From Chamaea fasciata (taxonomy: Eukaryota > Chordata > Aves > Passeriformes > Sylviidae), in the NCBI GenBank assembly GCA_029207755.1, contig JARCOQ010000026.1:1919001-1983000 (forward strand): a stretch of DNA of 64,000 nt, read 5' to 3'. The notes below the pieces were generated by a model. The model was not told the origin of the DNA and did not search any database. It saw nothing but the letters and a program-made list of their open reading frames with translations. Made by a program: the position numbers and the translations under genes. Shown piece by piece: positions 42,049 to 54,600 of the stretch. Positions within the stretch are counted from its first letter, which is position 1. The number at the start of each line of letters is the position of its first letter.

Positions 42049-43478
42049 GACAGATTGAGACAGACAATTTTTTTTGACACTTTTTTGTTTTGTTTTGTTT
42101 TTGAGCTACCTAGTTAGGCAGACTTTACACAAAATGGAGCATTTTTCTCTTCCAGAACAGAGTGGGAGGACAGTGTAACAAATCCAATTAGGACTTTTAT
42201 CTTATGTACAAAGTGAAATTTGGGGGATTTTTTGCCTGGTTTTTTTCTTTTTTGGTTTTTGTTTGGTTTTTTTACAGCTGCAGTGTCCCTTTTTACGGAA
42301 AGCTCGTGCTGAGATACACTTGATCAAGTGGCTGGGACTGCTTAAAATCGAGATTTTTTTTGATATTTTCATCAGATTTTCTGCCCCAAAATGCTACAAA
42401 AATGAGAATTTTACAGGCCTAGCCATGAAATATTATTTCTGTTAAACACTGGGCAATTAGAGCCATATTTTGGGGGTTTTTTTTCCCCCCTCTTCAAAAT
42501 CGTTCATTTCGAACCAATCTAAAACCCCTTTCCACTGGAAAAATATTCCCAAGCATATCTCAACACTGCATGGGGGGGCTAGATTTCAAAATCCACATAA
42601 GAAAAGTCAATTTCTTTTTTTTCTTACCAACCTAATTTTGTTTTTTTTTTTTCCTTTTAAGTCAATTCTCTTTAGAAAATGCTATTTAATTCGTTTTGGA
42701 GGATCCTTTAGGTTAAAATTTAAAACTTCAAGATTCACCAAGATTCTTCCTTTTAAAGGTTTGGCATTTGAAGTTTAATTTTTTTTTTTTTTTTAATGGT
42801 GGCAGCCACTACTGTTACATTATGATTTTAATTCTTAAAAAAAAAATAACCCTGAATTTTGAAATGTAGCCTACTTTGGGATTCTGCAACTACAACCTTT
42901 ATGGGTTCCTTTAAAACAAACTTTAGAAGTTTTAACAAAACCTTAATTTCAGAATTAAGCAAAAGCACGTCACTTTGGAAACTAACATTTTTTTTTTAAC
43001 TTGCCTTTTTTTCTTTTTTTTTTTAAGTTTTTTTTTTTCGTGTGTGTTTTCTTTTCCTTAAAAAAGGTACAGCTTTGTTTTGTTTTTAACCTAAGACAAA
43101 AGAAAGAAAAGCCACCTACACACTGAAAAAAGAAAAGCAAGAAATAAACCCCCTCCCCCCAGAAAAATAATAAAAATTAAAAGTTTTTTTACCCCTCTAA
43201 AAAATCTATTTAAATTCATCTCCAGAAAGTCACTACATACAGAAGCCAAAAAAATGCAAAAAAGGGGGTGAGGATGGAGTGGGAGGAAAAAAAAAAAAAA
43301 TAAAGGGCCAGGAAGGGAAAAAAAAACCAAAAACAACAGGGAGACAATTACTTGTCTGCTGTGGGTAAAGCAATCCTGGGAGATACAAGAACCAGAAACA
43401 ACTGTTTGCTCCTAAACTGGGATTATTTTTGTGTTTTTTGTGGTTTTTTTTTTTCTCCTTTCCCTGGTGCTGCGTGTC
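42049..43478 (-). other. KHDRBS1: KHDRBS1 3' UTR (probable)
   Basis: AT-rich, with many A-runs in transcript sense. It contains no competing AATAAA between the stop codon and 42048. Confidence 0.5.
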
Positions 43479-45656
43479 TCAGTAACGTCCGTAGGGGTGC
43501 TCTCTGTAGCCCCCCTTGACTGGCCTGGCCGGGGGAGCCTTCAGGGAGGGCCGGGTTCCATTCCAGTCATCTTGGCCTGTGGGGGGAAAAAAGAGGATAA
43601 AAGTCAGGGCAGGGAAGGAGGCTTGGTGACCCTTTGGGGTTAAATCACACGATTTTGGCTCGGCCGAAATTTGGGAGTTTTGCAACACTGAGGTTAGCTA
43701 AGCTTTGCCCGCTGAGTCGAAGCGGCTGCGCACAGCCGGGGAGAGGCCTCCTCATGACATTCCCATCCGGTTTTCGAGGGAATTTTGGAGGCCAGAGTCA
43801 GGATCGGGAGTTTGTGAGGATAAAAGAAGCAGATGGGACCGTGTAAAATCCAGCCCAGGAAAAGCAGACTGCAGCACAAGTGCTGTGGGTGGAAATCCAG
43901 ACCTCCCGAAATGTTCTAAAGCTACAAGGAAATGAAGACGTGTCCAGAGTTAAAAAATGGGATTTTTTTTTTTTTTTAAAAAAGCATCACCTTTGAGACA
44001 ATCAAGACCCACAGAGAGGTGGGTAAATAAAATAAAAACACCACAAAAACCCACTCGAGGTTCTCCTCAAGGTTTTTTTTTTTTTCATCCCGACGTTGGA
44101 AAACCAGGAAATTGACCCACAAACCCCTTTCCCTCCCCCAGAATCCCCAGACATACCATAAGCTTCGTAGGTTTCCTGTGCCTCCCCGTGTCCATAATCA
44201 TAATATTCTGTGTCCCTGGAAAAGCAACGAGCTGGTTACACACAGGGAAATCCCAGCCCCACCCTGCCGCGACTTCCCAAAACCCAGGAGAAACCAGGAG
44301 ATGCTCAGTGTCATGCCCTGGATTCCAGCAGAACTCTACAGCTCAGGGGTGTTTCTTTGGCCTCCAAATGGGATTAAAAAAGGGGAGAAAAAAGGGGGGA
44401 AAAGGCCACGCAGCATTGCTTTGGGAAGAGGGAAGCCCACTCACCCTTGGCCCTGGCTGTAGTAGCCCTCGTACCCCTCGTAGCTCTGGTCTGCGTACGT
44501 GTCATCGTAGCCCTGCCGAGGACGGGGACAAAAAAAAAAGTGTCACAAAAGGACCGAAAGAAGGAACAAATTCAACCCACCGAGCTCCCAGAGGAGCCTG
44601 GAAATCCTGGCCTGCCACAGGGGAAGGGATCAGGCACAGCACAGAGAGAGCCCTGATAAATCGTGCTGATATTTAAAATCATTCCACCTCCAGGGATAAA
44701 TCCATGGGGCAGGAGAGCTGGAACTGTTACCAGGGAAAGGGTTGTTTTGGTTTTTTTTTCCCCAAGAGGGAGCTGGGTACCGGACAGGCTCCCCAGAGCA
44801 CTCAGGGATGCACTGGGTGGGATTTTGGGGTGCCAGGAGCTGGGCTGGATGATCCCAGGGGATCCCTCCCAGCTCAGGATATTCCATAATTCTGTGTCAG
44901 CCACATCACACGTTTACAAGCCCCAACCTCGGGATTGTTTCAGTGCAAAAAAACCCCACTTTGCTGAGGAGAGAAACCATCCCAGTGCTCCTGGGTGATC
45001 CCAGTGATCCCAGCACCATCCCACTGATCCCTGGTGATCCCAGCACCATCCCAAAGGACCCTGATGATCCCAGCAGCATCCCAGTGCTTCCTGGTGATCC
45101 CCACTGATTCCCAGTGATCCCAGCACCACCCCACTGATCCCCGGTGATCCCAAAGATCCCTGGTGATCCCACCACCACCCCACTGATCCCCGGTGATCCC
45201 AAAGATCACTGGTGATCCCAGCACCATCCCACTGATCCCTGGTGATCCATTTGATCCCTGGTGATCCCCGGTGATCCCCGCACCACCCCATCGATCCCTG
45301 GTGATCCCAGAGATCCCCGGTGATCCCTGCACCACCCCACCGATCCCTGGTGATCCCAGAGATCCCTGGTGATCCCAGCACCACCCCACCGATCCCCGGT
45401 GACCCCTCTCCCACCCCGGAAACCACGAGCCCCCGGCAATCGTTAACCACCGCTAATCAATCAACCACTCCTTACGTATTCCTCGTAGCTCTCCGGCACG
45501 GGCGGAGGGGGCAGGGGTATCCTCTGGATGCCAGCAGCCCGTGCCCGGGGGGCAGGAGTGCCCCTGACCGCCGGGGGAGGCGGCACGCCCCGGGCCAGCG
45601 TGGCCCCCCGGGCCATGGCCCCGCGCACCGGCGCGCCGCGCACCAGCGCACCCCGA

Positions 45657-45687
<31 letters not shown>

Positions 45688-48600
45688 GAGGAGGAGGGCC
45701 GACCCCACGGCCCCTGCAAAGGAGAAAGGTTTGTCAGTGGGTTTCGTCGCTCTCGGAGAGCCCCAGGATTGGGGGGGGGGGGGTGTGTCTTTTGTAGAGA
45801 AATGGCTGGTGGACAGGGGTGCGGCTCTGAGCTCACAGTCAGTGCCACTCGGCTCTGCACACAGCAGGGACACAAAACAAATCCTTCTCCTGCTGCACAC
45901 CAAGGACAGCTGGGACAAGTCTCCAGGCCCAAAAGCACAAACAAGGGTGGGCTGGAGGGAGGAACGAGAAGGATGGGACCTCACAGCCTGGAGCTGGAAT
46001 TGGACAATTCAACCCCAATGTGCAAATGGACCAAAACTTATCAAAGTGTGAGACCTCGTGACCGTTTGTCCATTTTGTGCCCATTTTGGGTCCATTTTGT
46101 GCCCATTTTGTGCCCACCCTGGGTGCAGCCCTGGCCAGGCTCTTGTCCTGCCCAAGGTGTATCCCAAAGGCCTTTCAATAAATCTCTCCTTTATTCTCAG
46201 CTCTGCCCAGCCTCTGTTCCGGCTCAGCCTTCCCAAGGCATCACCCCTCTCCATTAAACCCAGCCCAAACCACCCCCAGCGTTTGGATTCCACCCCAAAC
46301 ATGATGCTGGAAAACCTCGGCTCAATGCCCAGGTCAGGCCCAGCAGCTGCTGAGGAAAAAGCAGGAATGGTTTAAGCAGGGAATTTGGGAATTTTGGGAA
46401 TACCTGGGAACAGGGGGAGGTGGGGCTGCCCCCCGGCCCCGCCCGGGGACGCCTCGGCCTCGGTTGGGCTCCGGGACCCCGTTGAGGTAAGAGAGCTCCA
46501 GGAACTGCTCCTGGCAGATGTCATCCATCATATCCTGGGGGGAAAACATGGGTGGCAGTGAGGAGAAATGGAGGAGAAAATATGGGGGAAAATAAAGGCA
46601 AATAAGGGGGAAAATAAGGGGAAAAATAACGGGAAATAAGGATATAAATGAGGGAAAATAAAGGATAATGTACGAGTAAAAATAAAGATAAGTAAGGGAC
46701 AAAATAAGGGGAAAAATAAAGGGAAATAAGGATATAAATAAGGATAAATAAGGGGAAAATAAAGGTATATAAGGATAAATAAAGGATAATATAAGGATAA
46801 AAATAAAGGTAAGTAAGGATAAATAAAGGATAAAATACGGGTAAAAATAAGGGTAACTACGGATAAATAAGGGATAAAATAAGGGGAAAATAAAGGTAAA
46901 TAAGGATAAATAAAGGGCACTATAAGAGTAAAAATAAAGGTAAAGAAAGGATAATATAAGGGTAAAAATAAAGATAAATATGGATATAAATAAGGATAAA
47001 ATATGGATAAAAATAAAGGTAAATAAGGATAAATAAAAGATAACATAAGGGTAAAAATAAAGGCAGATAAGGACAAATAAAGCATCACCAGTGCTCTCAG
47101 GTGACCCCAGCACCATCCCAGTGCCCCCTGGAGAGCCCAGCTGTGATCTCCCACCAGATGTGTGAACTTTCCCGTTTTGTCCCCCCAATTTAACAACCGA
47201 TTTTAATTTTAAAAACTTGGTCCTCCATGTTCTGCCACCCTTGGAGGCAAAATTCCAGCACAATCCTGTCACACAGTGGCACAAAAAGCCAGGACTTTGG
47301 CCAGGAAGATTCACCGGGAAAACACGTCCCCAAGCAGGTGACAAGTGGCACCTGCAGAAAAACCTGCCCTGCAAAAACAGTTTGGGGTTTTTTTTTCACA
47401 TTTAAAGCTGTAAAAATATTGATTTAACTGAGAAAAAAAGCCACGATATTGAACTAGTGAGCTGCCGGGGCAGTCACCCTCCTCATCCTCACACCCTCAT
47501 CCTCAAATCCCTTCTGGATTTAATTCCTGACCTGACAATGAAGTTTTCCAGCTGGATTTTTCCAGCCATTCCCACTAAAACTGGAACCTGAGGCTGGACA
47601 AAGCAACCACAGCTCACACTGGGAGAGAAATCCCCGCTCCAAGGGTTTTGTTGGGGAGTTTTTTGTCATTTTAGCCACGATTAGAATAAAAAAAAAACCC
47701 TTTCTGAAGGATTTCCCAAAGCTGCCACACACACACTCCAGCTCTCCTCACCTCTGCAGGAGGAGGAAATCCATCCCTCAGGTGTGGGGAAGAGAAAAGA
47801 GCAGAAAAGCTTTCACAGCAGTGCAAGGAGATACCAAACGAAGGACACAGAACAATGAGATTTGTGGTTTTGTGCTGTGTAGGGCAGGCTTTAGCGAGCA
47901 GAAAAATTATGTTGAGCAACAGAATAAAAAAGTTTAGTAACGAGGCTTTGTGCTTCGTTTATGGAAGAGTATAAAAAGTCCCTGAATAGCAAAAAAACAT
48001 GAAAGAAGCAGCTATTGTTAGATTTAAAAACACACATTTAATTTTAATGGTTATGCAGATGTTTGTAAGCTCTTAAACAATTTGCTGTTGGTCAGAAAAC
48101 TTTTTAAAAGACCTTGTGACACGGAGAATTTCAGCGGCCGTCAGCGAGACTCGAGCTGTTGCCATCCTTCAATTGCCTCACCCCGTTCAAATCTTTCAAT
48201 TTTTATCTTTTTATTATTTTGTCTCACCCTGCAAACCTCACATTTTGTACCAGATTTAAGTCTCCAGGAAAAGATCAATCTTCGGTCGAGGATGTTTCTC
48301 ACGTACCAAAAACTCAGATTAATTGGTGTGTCATCATATTTCTTTAATTCAACCTGCATTTAATGATTTCTCTTCTTAGCACGTGGATATGGAAATTCTG
48401 AATTCTCTTCTTAGCACATGGATATGGAAATTCTGAATTCTCCTCTTAGCACGTGGATATGGAAATTCTGAATTCTCTTCTTAGCACATGGATATGGAAA
48501 TTCTGAATTCTCCTCTTAGCACGTGGATATGGAAATTCTGAATTCTCCTCTTAGCACGTGGATATGGAAATTCTGAATTCTCTTCTTAGCACACGGATAT

Positions 48601-51600
48601 GGAAATTCTGAATTCTCCTCTTAGCACGTGGATATGGAAATTCTGAATTCTCCTCTTAGCACGTGGATATGGAAATTCTGAATTCTCTTCTTAGCACGTG
48701 GATATGGAAATTTTGGAAGGGATGTGTTGCATCAATTTATCTGATCATTCAGAATCCATCCATAAAACTTAAGGAGCATTTATCAAAAAACCAGAATCCT
48801 AATAATTGTGCTGATAACGATGCATTTAACAAATTATTCATTTAAAAAAAAAAAAAGCAATGAAGAGAGCCCTCAGGGTTTAAAGAGAGGGAGGAATTGT
48901 TGTTATGAGATGATGTTATAAAGCTGATATCGAGGGACGTCGGCGGGCAGCCCGCTCCCGTTATTTACAAATATTTAACACCCAAAACTCGGGAATAATT
49001 AAAAACCAAAGCAGCAGGACACTCACAGGGACCAGGAACTTCTTGACCTCCTCCATGGCGTGGGCCATGAGGGCGTAGGCCTCGCAGGGGGGCCCGAAGA
49101 CCTCGATGAAGACGTGCAGGTCCATGTTGAGATGGGCGTACTTGGGGTCCCCCCCTTTGCGCAGCTCTTCCTCCTGGGGGGACAAAAAAAAAAAACCACA
49201 GCAAGTGAGGCCAGAACCTGTTGAAAAGGCAAAAAGCTCTCCTTTTTCACCTCTTTTACAGGGAGTGTGAGGGTATTTTGGGGAATTTTTCTTTAAAGGG
49301 AAAAGACTTTCCACCTTTTTGTCGCTGACTCTTCAAGCGGCTTTTTGAGAATTTTTTATTTCGAGGGGGTCTAGGAGTTTTTAAAGGAAAAAAAACTTCC
49401 ATTTTTTTATTGCTGCCTCTTCAGCTGGTTTATCCCTTGCCAAATCCATGGTTTTTAATTGGTGCCAGGGAAATTTTAACCTCAGGATATTTAAATATCT
49501 TCTTCTATACCACTCTGTGGAGGCCAATGCCTCCAACAGCTCCTCCACCTCTGCTCCAAGATATCTTTAAAAGAATTTCTGTTCTGTTCAGGCTGTTTTG
49601 CAGTTATTTAACAAGTTACAAACGACCTTTCTGCGCTGCTCAAGTAAAATCAGAATTAAAGTTACAGCTCTGCTGGGTCTTAGCTTCGAAATAAGCAGGA
49701 AGAAATAAAAATCATCTTTTTTTCCCTTTTTTTTTTTGGCTGTTAAAAAAAAAACCAACAACAAAACCTCTCCTGGTACTTTGTGATCCAGCAAAGATTA
49801 TCAGGGACACACTGCTCCAATATCTCCAACGAACCAGGAGAATTTAGGAATTTCAGAGGGAGCAGCTAGGAAAGGGATTTTTATCTTTTTATGGAGAGGG
49901 AAAAAAAATATCCCTTCAGTGAATGGCTCTTCAGGAGATTAATCCTTATTTTATCACCTTTTATTGAAGCTTTCTCTAGCTGGTTTTTATTAAAATGCTT
50001 GCAGAGGCATTAATTCTCACAGCATAAAGAGAATTTTGTTTCCCCTTACCTTGGCTTTGTCCCTCATTGAACCTTTGCCCAGCACAGAGATTTTAGCACC
50101 AGTTTCTTCCTGAAGTCTCTTGATGGTGTTGCCTTGGGGTCCCAAAATCTTCCCAACAAAGTTGAACTGGAAACAAAGAAAAAACAAACAAACAAAAAAA
50201 AAATCAGCTCCTGAGCTCAAAAAAATGTCAATAAATTTTCTGTTCTGTTGGCTGACAAAAAAAAAAATTACTCTCAATCTTCTCCTCACCTCAGTTAAAA
50301 AAAAAAATGCACAGGAAAATTCACGTTTCAAGAGGAAGATGTAAGTTTCAAAAGGAAAATGTGAGTTTCAAAAGGAAAATGTGAGTTTCAAAAGGAAAAT
50401 GTAGAAGTTTCAAGAGGAAAATGTGAGTTTCAAAAGGAAAATGTAAAAGTTTCAAGAGGGAAATTCAAGTTTCAAGAGGAAAATCCAAGTTCCAAGAGGA
50501 AAATTCAAGCTCCAAGAGGAAAATGTGAGTTTCTAACCTTTCTTTTCATTAAAAATTAAAATGCTCCAGCAGAAAAAGAAAAAAAATCAAGCTAAATTAA
50601 GTGTTTCAATTCCACCATCTGCTCTGCAGCAGCTTTCCAGCAAACCTTTAAGGAGTTAAATGTAAAAACACAAAGCTCCACATCCACGTGGAATTCTCTG
50701 CTCCAGCAAATCCAAGGCCCCACCCATGCACCACCATTTACCCCAAGACATTCTAGAAATTCAATATATTAGAAATAAAAACCCTTGCAAACCCGCAAAG
50801 AAAAAAAAATAAAATAAAAAAACCCCCACCTCCTTACTTTTTAAAAGAAATCTCTTGAATTTTGCTTGAAAAAGAAGATTTAACACTTTGCCAGGCACAA
50901 AATCCCCCAGAAAATCAGCAAATCCCAGAGATCTGGTGGTTTGTTGTTTTTTTTTTTTCCTGGCCCTCTCACCTTGGGGTACTGTTTGACAGGGATCAGA
51001 ACTCGTTCTTTCAGTTTCATGTTCTTGTGGGAAAACAAATCCAGGTAGTTCTCTTCCTCCTCCTTCTTCGTTGGCTCACCCTTCTGAATTTTTTCAATCT
51101 CTAAAGAAGATATAAAAAAAAAATTAGGGCTGCTTTATGTTTTTCCTGCAACAAGCATCAGGTCAGGGATGGAATCACGACAAGGCCGCGACCCTACAAA
51201 ATTTCCAGGAGGAAATTCCTTTCCCAGCCCCTAAATCTGCAAAGAAACCAGCCCAAATTGCACTAAAAAATCCGTATTTTTGCTAAGTTGTGACAGAAAT
51301 CAGCCAGTTTTAAAATCATCCAACTCAAATTTATTCGAGATTTGCCTTTTAATCAGTGGTGTCAACACCTCCAGGCACAATGAGGTTGGCTTAAGTTGAA
51401 AATATTCCCAATAAACGCCAGCGTGGTCTGGGTTAGGAAATCCTCCCAGCTTCGCCTCACGAAATAAATCCAGATTTATCCCACACATCATCCCTAAGTG
51501 GGATTTTCAACCCTCAGTGTGCAGCCAGAAAAGCGAGTCCCAGAAAGTCCTAATTCCTCAATGCAGCCACGAGTATTTAGCCTCTCAAAATTGAGATTTT

Positions 51601-54600
51601 TTGGGGTTTTTTTGCATCTTTTAATTGCCTGTGGGGAATTAAAAATGAGTTTTAAAACCCCACTGAAGCAGCGTGGGTGCAGGGAGGGAACTCTGCAGCC
51701 CGAGGGGAGCTGGGACAGCCCCAATAACCCGCTGGAAGTTAATTAGGGACGTTAATTAGGGCTTGGGACACCAACACCTGCTGGAAATTCAGGAGACGAC
51801 CCGCGTGGAGCTGGAAAATCCCATTTCTGAGCTGTGAATTCCCAGGACAGGAATAACCCCCAGCCTTTTCCAGAAGAACAGAGCCCACAGCTGCCTGCAT
51901 TTCCCTTTCCAGAGGTAACAAAACCACCATTTGTTTTTATTTCACACCACAAATTCTCCCCCCCAAATTTTGGGGTTGATCCATCATGAACGACCCCGAA
52001 TCGCTGCTGAGCCTTTGGCCCAACAGGAAAATAAAAAATCCACAAACCCAAACGGATCACAACATTAATTATCCATCCCAAATCCTGATTTCGGGCTGCT
52101 TCATCGTGAAAAATCCAATTGGGCCGTTTCACCAGCAAACCCCGAGGTTTGTGAATTGAATTCCTGAGCCTTTTCCAAGGGGAAGAGACACTTCCCAGGA
52201 TTATCCACAGCATTGGGAATGAGCCGGGGGAGCAGAGTGCAGCCTGCTTGGTCATCAACAGCATTTCCAGCCGTGATGTTTGGAATTTCCTGGGATTTTT
52301 TGGCCACCTGTTTGAGCCTGAAACTCTCCTGTTCCCAGCCCCACGGGCCTGCCAGATGGAGCTGATGATCCTGGGGGTCTTTTCCAACCATAAAAATGTT
52401 GGATTTTTGGGGTGTTAGCCGTCAGGGAATATCTTTGGATCGTCCAAGCAGGAATTAGGGGTCACCAGCACCGCCCTGAATGAGCCTGAGAAGCATTTCT
52501 GATCAAAAAAGAAAACATAAATCCAACCTCAAGGAAAAAAATCACTAAAATCATTAAAATACACCCCCCACCCTGAGATTCCAGCTGGGATTTGGGGTGA
52601 AATTCCAGGCTTTTGAGGCTTTGCTGGGAAGGGAGGGAGGGCACTGCCGGGAGGAGGGGCACGGGGAGGGAAAGGTGGGATTTGGGATGGGGCACAGGGG
52701 GAGAAACTCCTGGGATGGCAGAGGGGATGGGAATGGGAACAGAGAGGTGGGAATGGGAATGGGAATGGTCAGAGAGGTGGGAATGGCCACAGCTCTGGGA
52801 TGGGAATGGTCACAGCTCTGGGATGGGAATGGGAATGTTCACAGCTCCGGGATGGGAATGGCCACAGCTCTGGGATGGGAATGGTCACAGCTCTGGGATG
52901 GGAATGGCCACAGCTCTGGGATGGGAATGGCCACAGCTCTGGGATGGGAATGGGAATGGCCACAGCTCTGGGATGGGAATGGGAATGGTCACAGCTCTGG
53001 GATGGGAATGGTCACAGCTCTGGGATGGGAATGGTCACAGCTCTGGGATGGGAATGGGAATGGTCACAGCTCTGGGATGGGAATGGTCACAGCTCTGGGA
53101 TGGGAATGGGAATGGCCACAGCTCTGGGATGGGAATGGTCACAGCTCTGGGATGGGAATGGGAATGGTCACAGCTCTGGGATGGGAATGGTCACAGCTCT
53201 GGGATGGGAATGGGAATGGTCACAGCTCTGGGATGGGAATGGGAATGGCCACAGCTCTGGGATGGGAATGGTCACAGCTCTGGGATGGGAATGGGAATGG
53301 CCACAGCTCTGGGATGGGAATGGTCACAGCTCTGGGATGGGAATGGGAATGGTCACAGCTCTGGGATGGGAATGGGAATGGCCACAGCTCTGGGATGGGA
53401 ATGGTCACAGCTCTGGGATGGGAATGGGAATGGTCACAGCTCTGGGATGGGAATGGCCACAGCTCTGGGATGGGAATGGTCACAGCTCTGGGATGGGAAT
53501 GGGAATGGCCACAGCTCTGGGATGGGAATGGCCACAGCTCTGGGATGGGAATGGTCACAGCTCTGGGATGGGAATGGGAATGGCCACAGCTCTGGGATGG
53601 GAATGGGAATGGCCACAGCTCTGGGATGGGAATGGTCACAGCTCTGGGATGGGAATGGTCACAGCTCTGGGATGGGAATGGCCACAGCTCTGGGATGGGA
53701 ATGGTCACAGCTCTGGGATGGGAATGGTCACAGCTCTGGGATGGGAATGGCCACAGCTCTGGGATGGGAATGGGAATGGCCACAGCTCTGGGATGGGAAT
53801 GGCCACAGCTCTGGGATGGGAATGGGAATGGCCACAGCTCTGGGATGGGAATGGCCACAGCTCTGGGATGGGAATGGCCACAGCTCTGGGATGGGAATGG
53901 GAATGGCCACAGCTCTGGGATGGGAATGGGAATGGCCACAGCTCTGGGATGGGAATGGTCACAGCTCTAGGATGGGAATGGCCACAGCTCTGGGATGGGA
54001 ATGGCCACAGCTCTGGGATGGGAATGGGAATGGTCACAGCTCCGGGATGGGAATGGCCACAGCTCTGGGATGGGAATGGCCACAGCTCTGGGATGGTCAC
54101 AGCACTGGAATGGGAATGGATATCCACTTGGAAAGGCAGGAATTGAGGGAATCTCCATGCCAGGAGAGCCTGGGCTCCACATGGAAGGAGCTCCAGGGTG
54201 ACACTTCTCATCCCCAGCCCCCCCAATCCCTGTGCCTGGCTGCCAGGAGCCAGCAGCCACCCCTGTGACATTCCCGGGAATGCACAGCCTGAACCTGGCC
54301 AGAATCCAGGCAGGAATTCCCTGTGGGAGTCCCCCAGCACCTCCAGCTGCTCCCTCCTGCTCCCATTCCCCGCATGGAATCACACAGGTCACACACCCTT
54401 GGGAAGCTCAGCTCTTCTCCCTTGGAGCTTCTCCATGAAATAAAACCAGCTAAAATTCCCCCCCAAAAAAACCCCCCACACCTGGCTGACACACAGGTGG
54501 GATAATTCCCGTTTTCCCAAAGCAGGGAAGCACAGAGTCCTTCACACCGTCAGCAGCTCCCCCTGGCTCTTTCCACAGCATCCAAAAGGGGGGAAAAAAA

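Noticed and set aside
52613..54268. Open frame of 551 codons with Trp-Gly-Met repeats
   Set aside because: It is the passive reading of the 23/29-bp array, open in all plus frames, with no domain.
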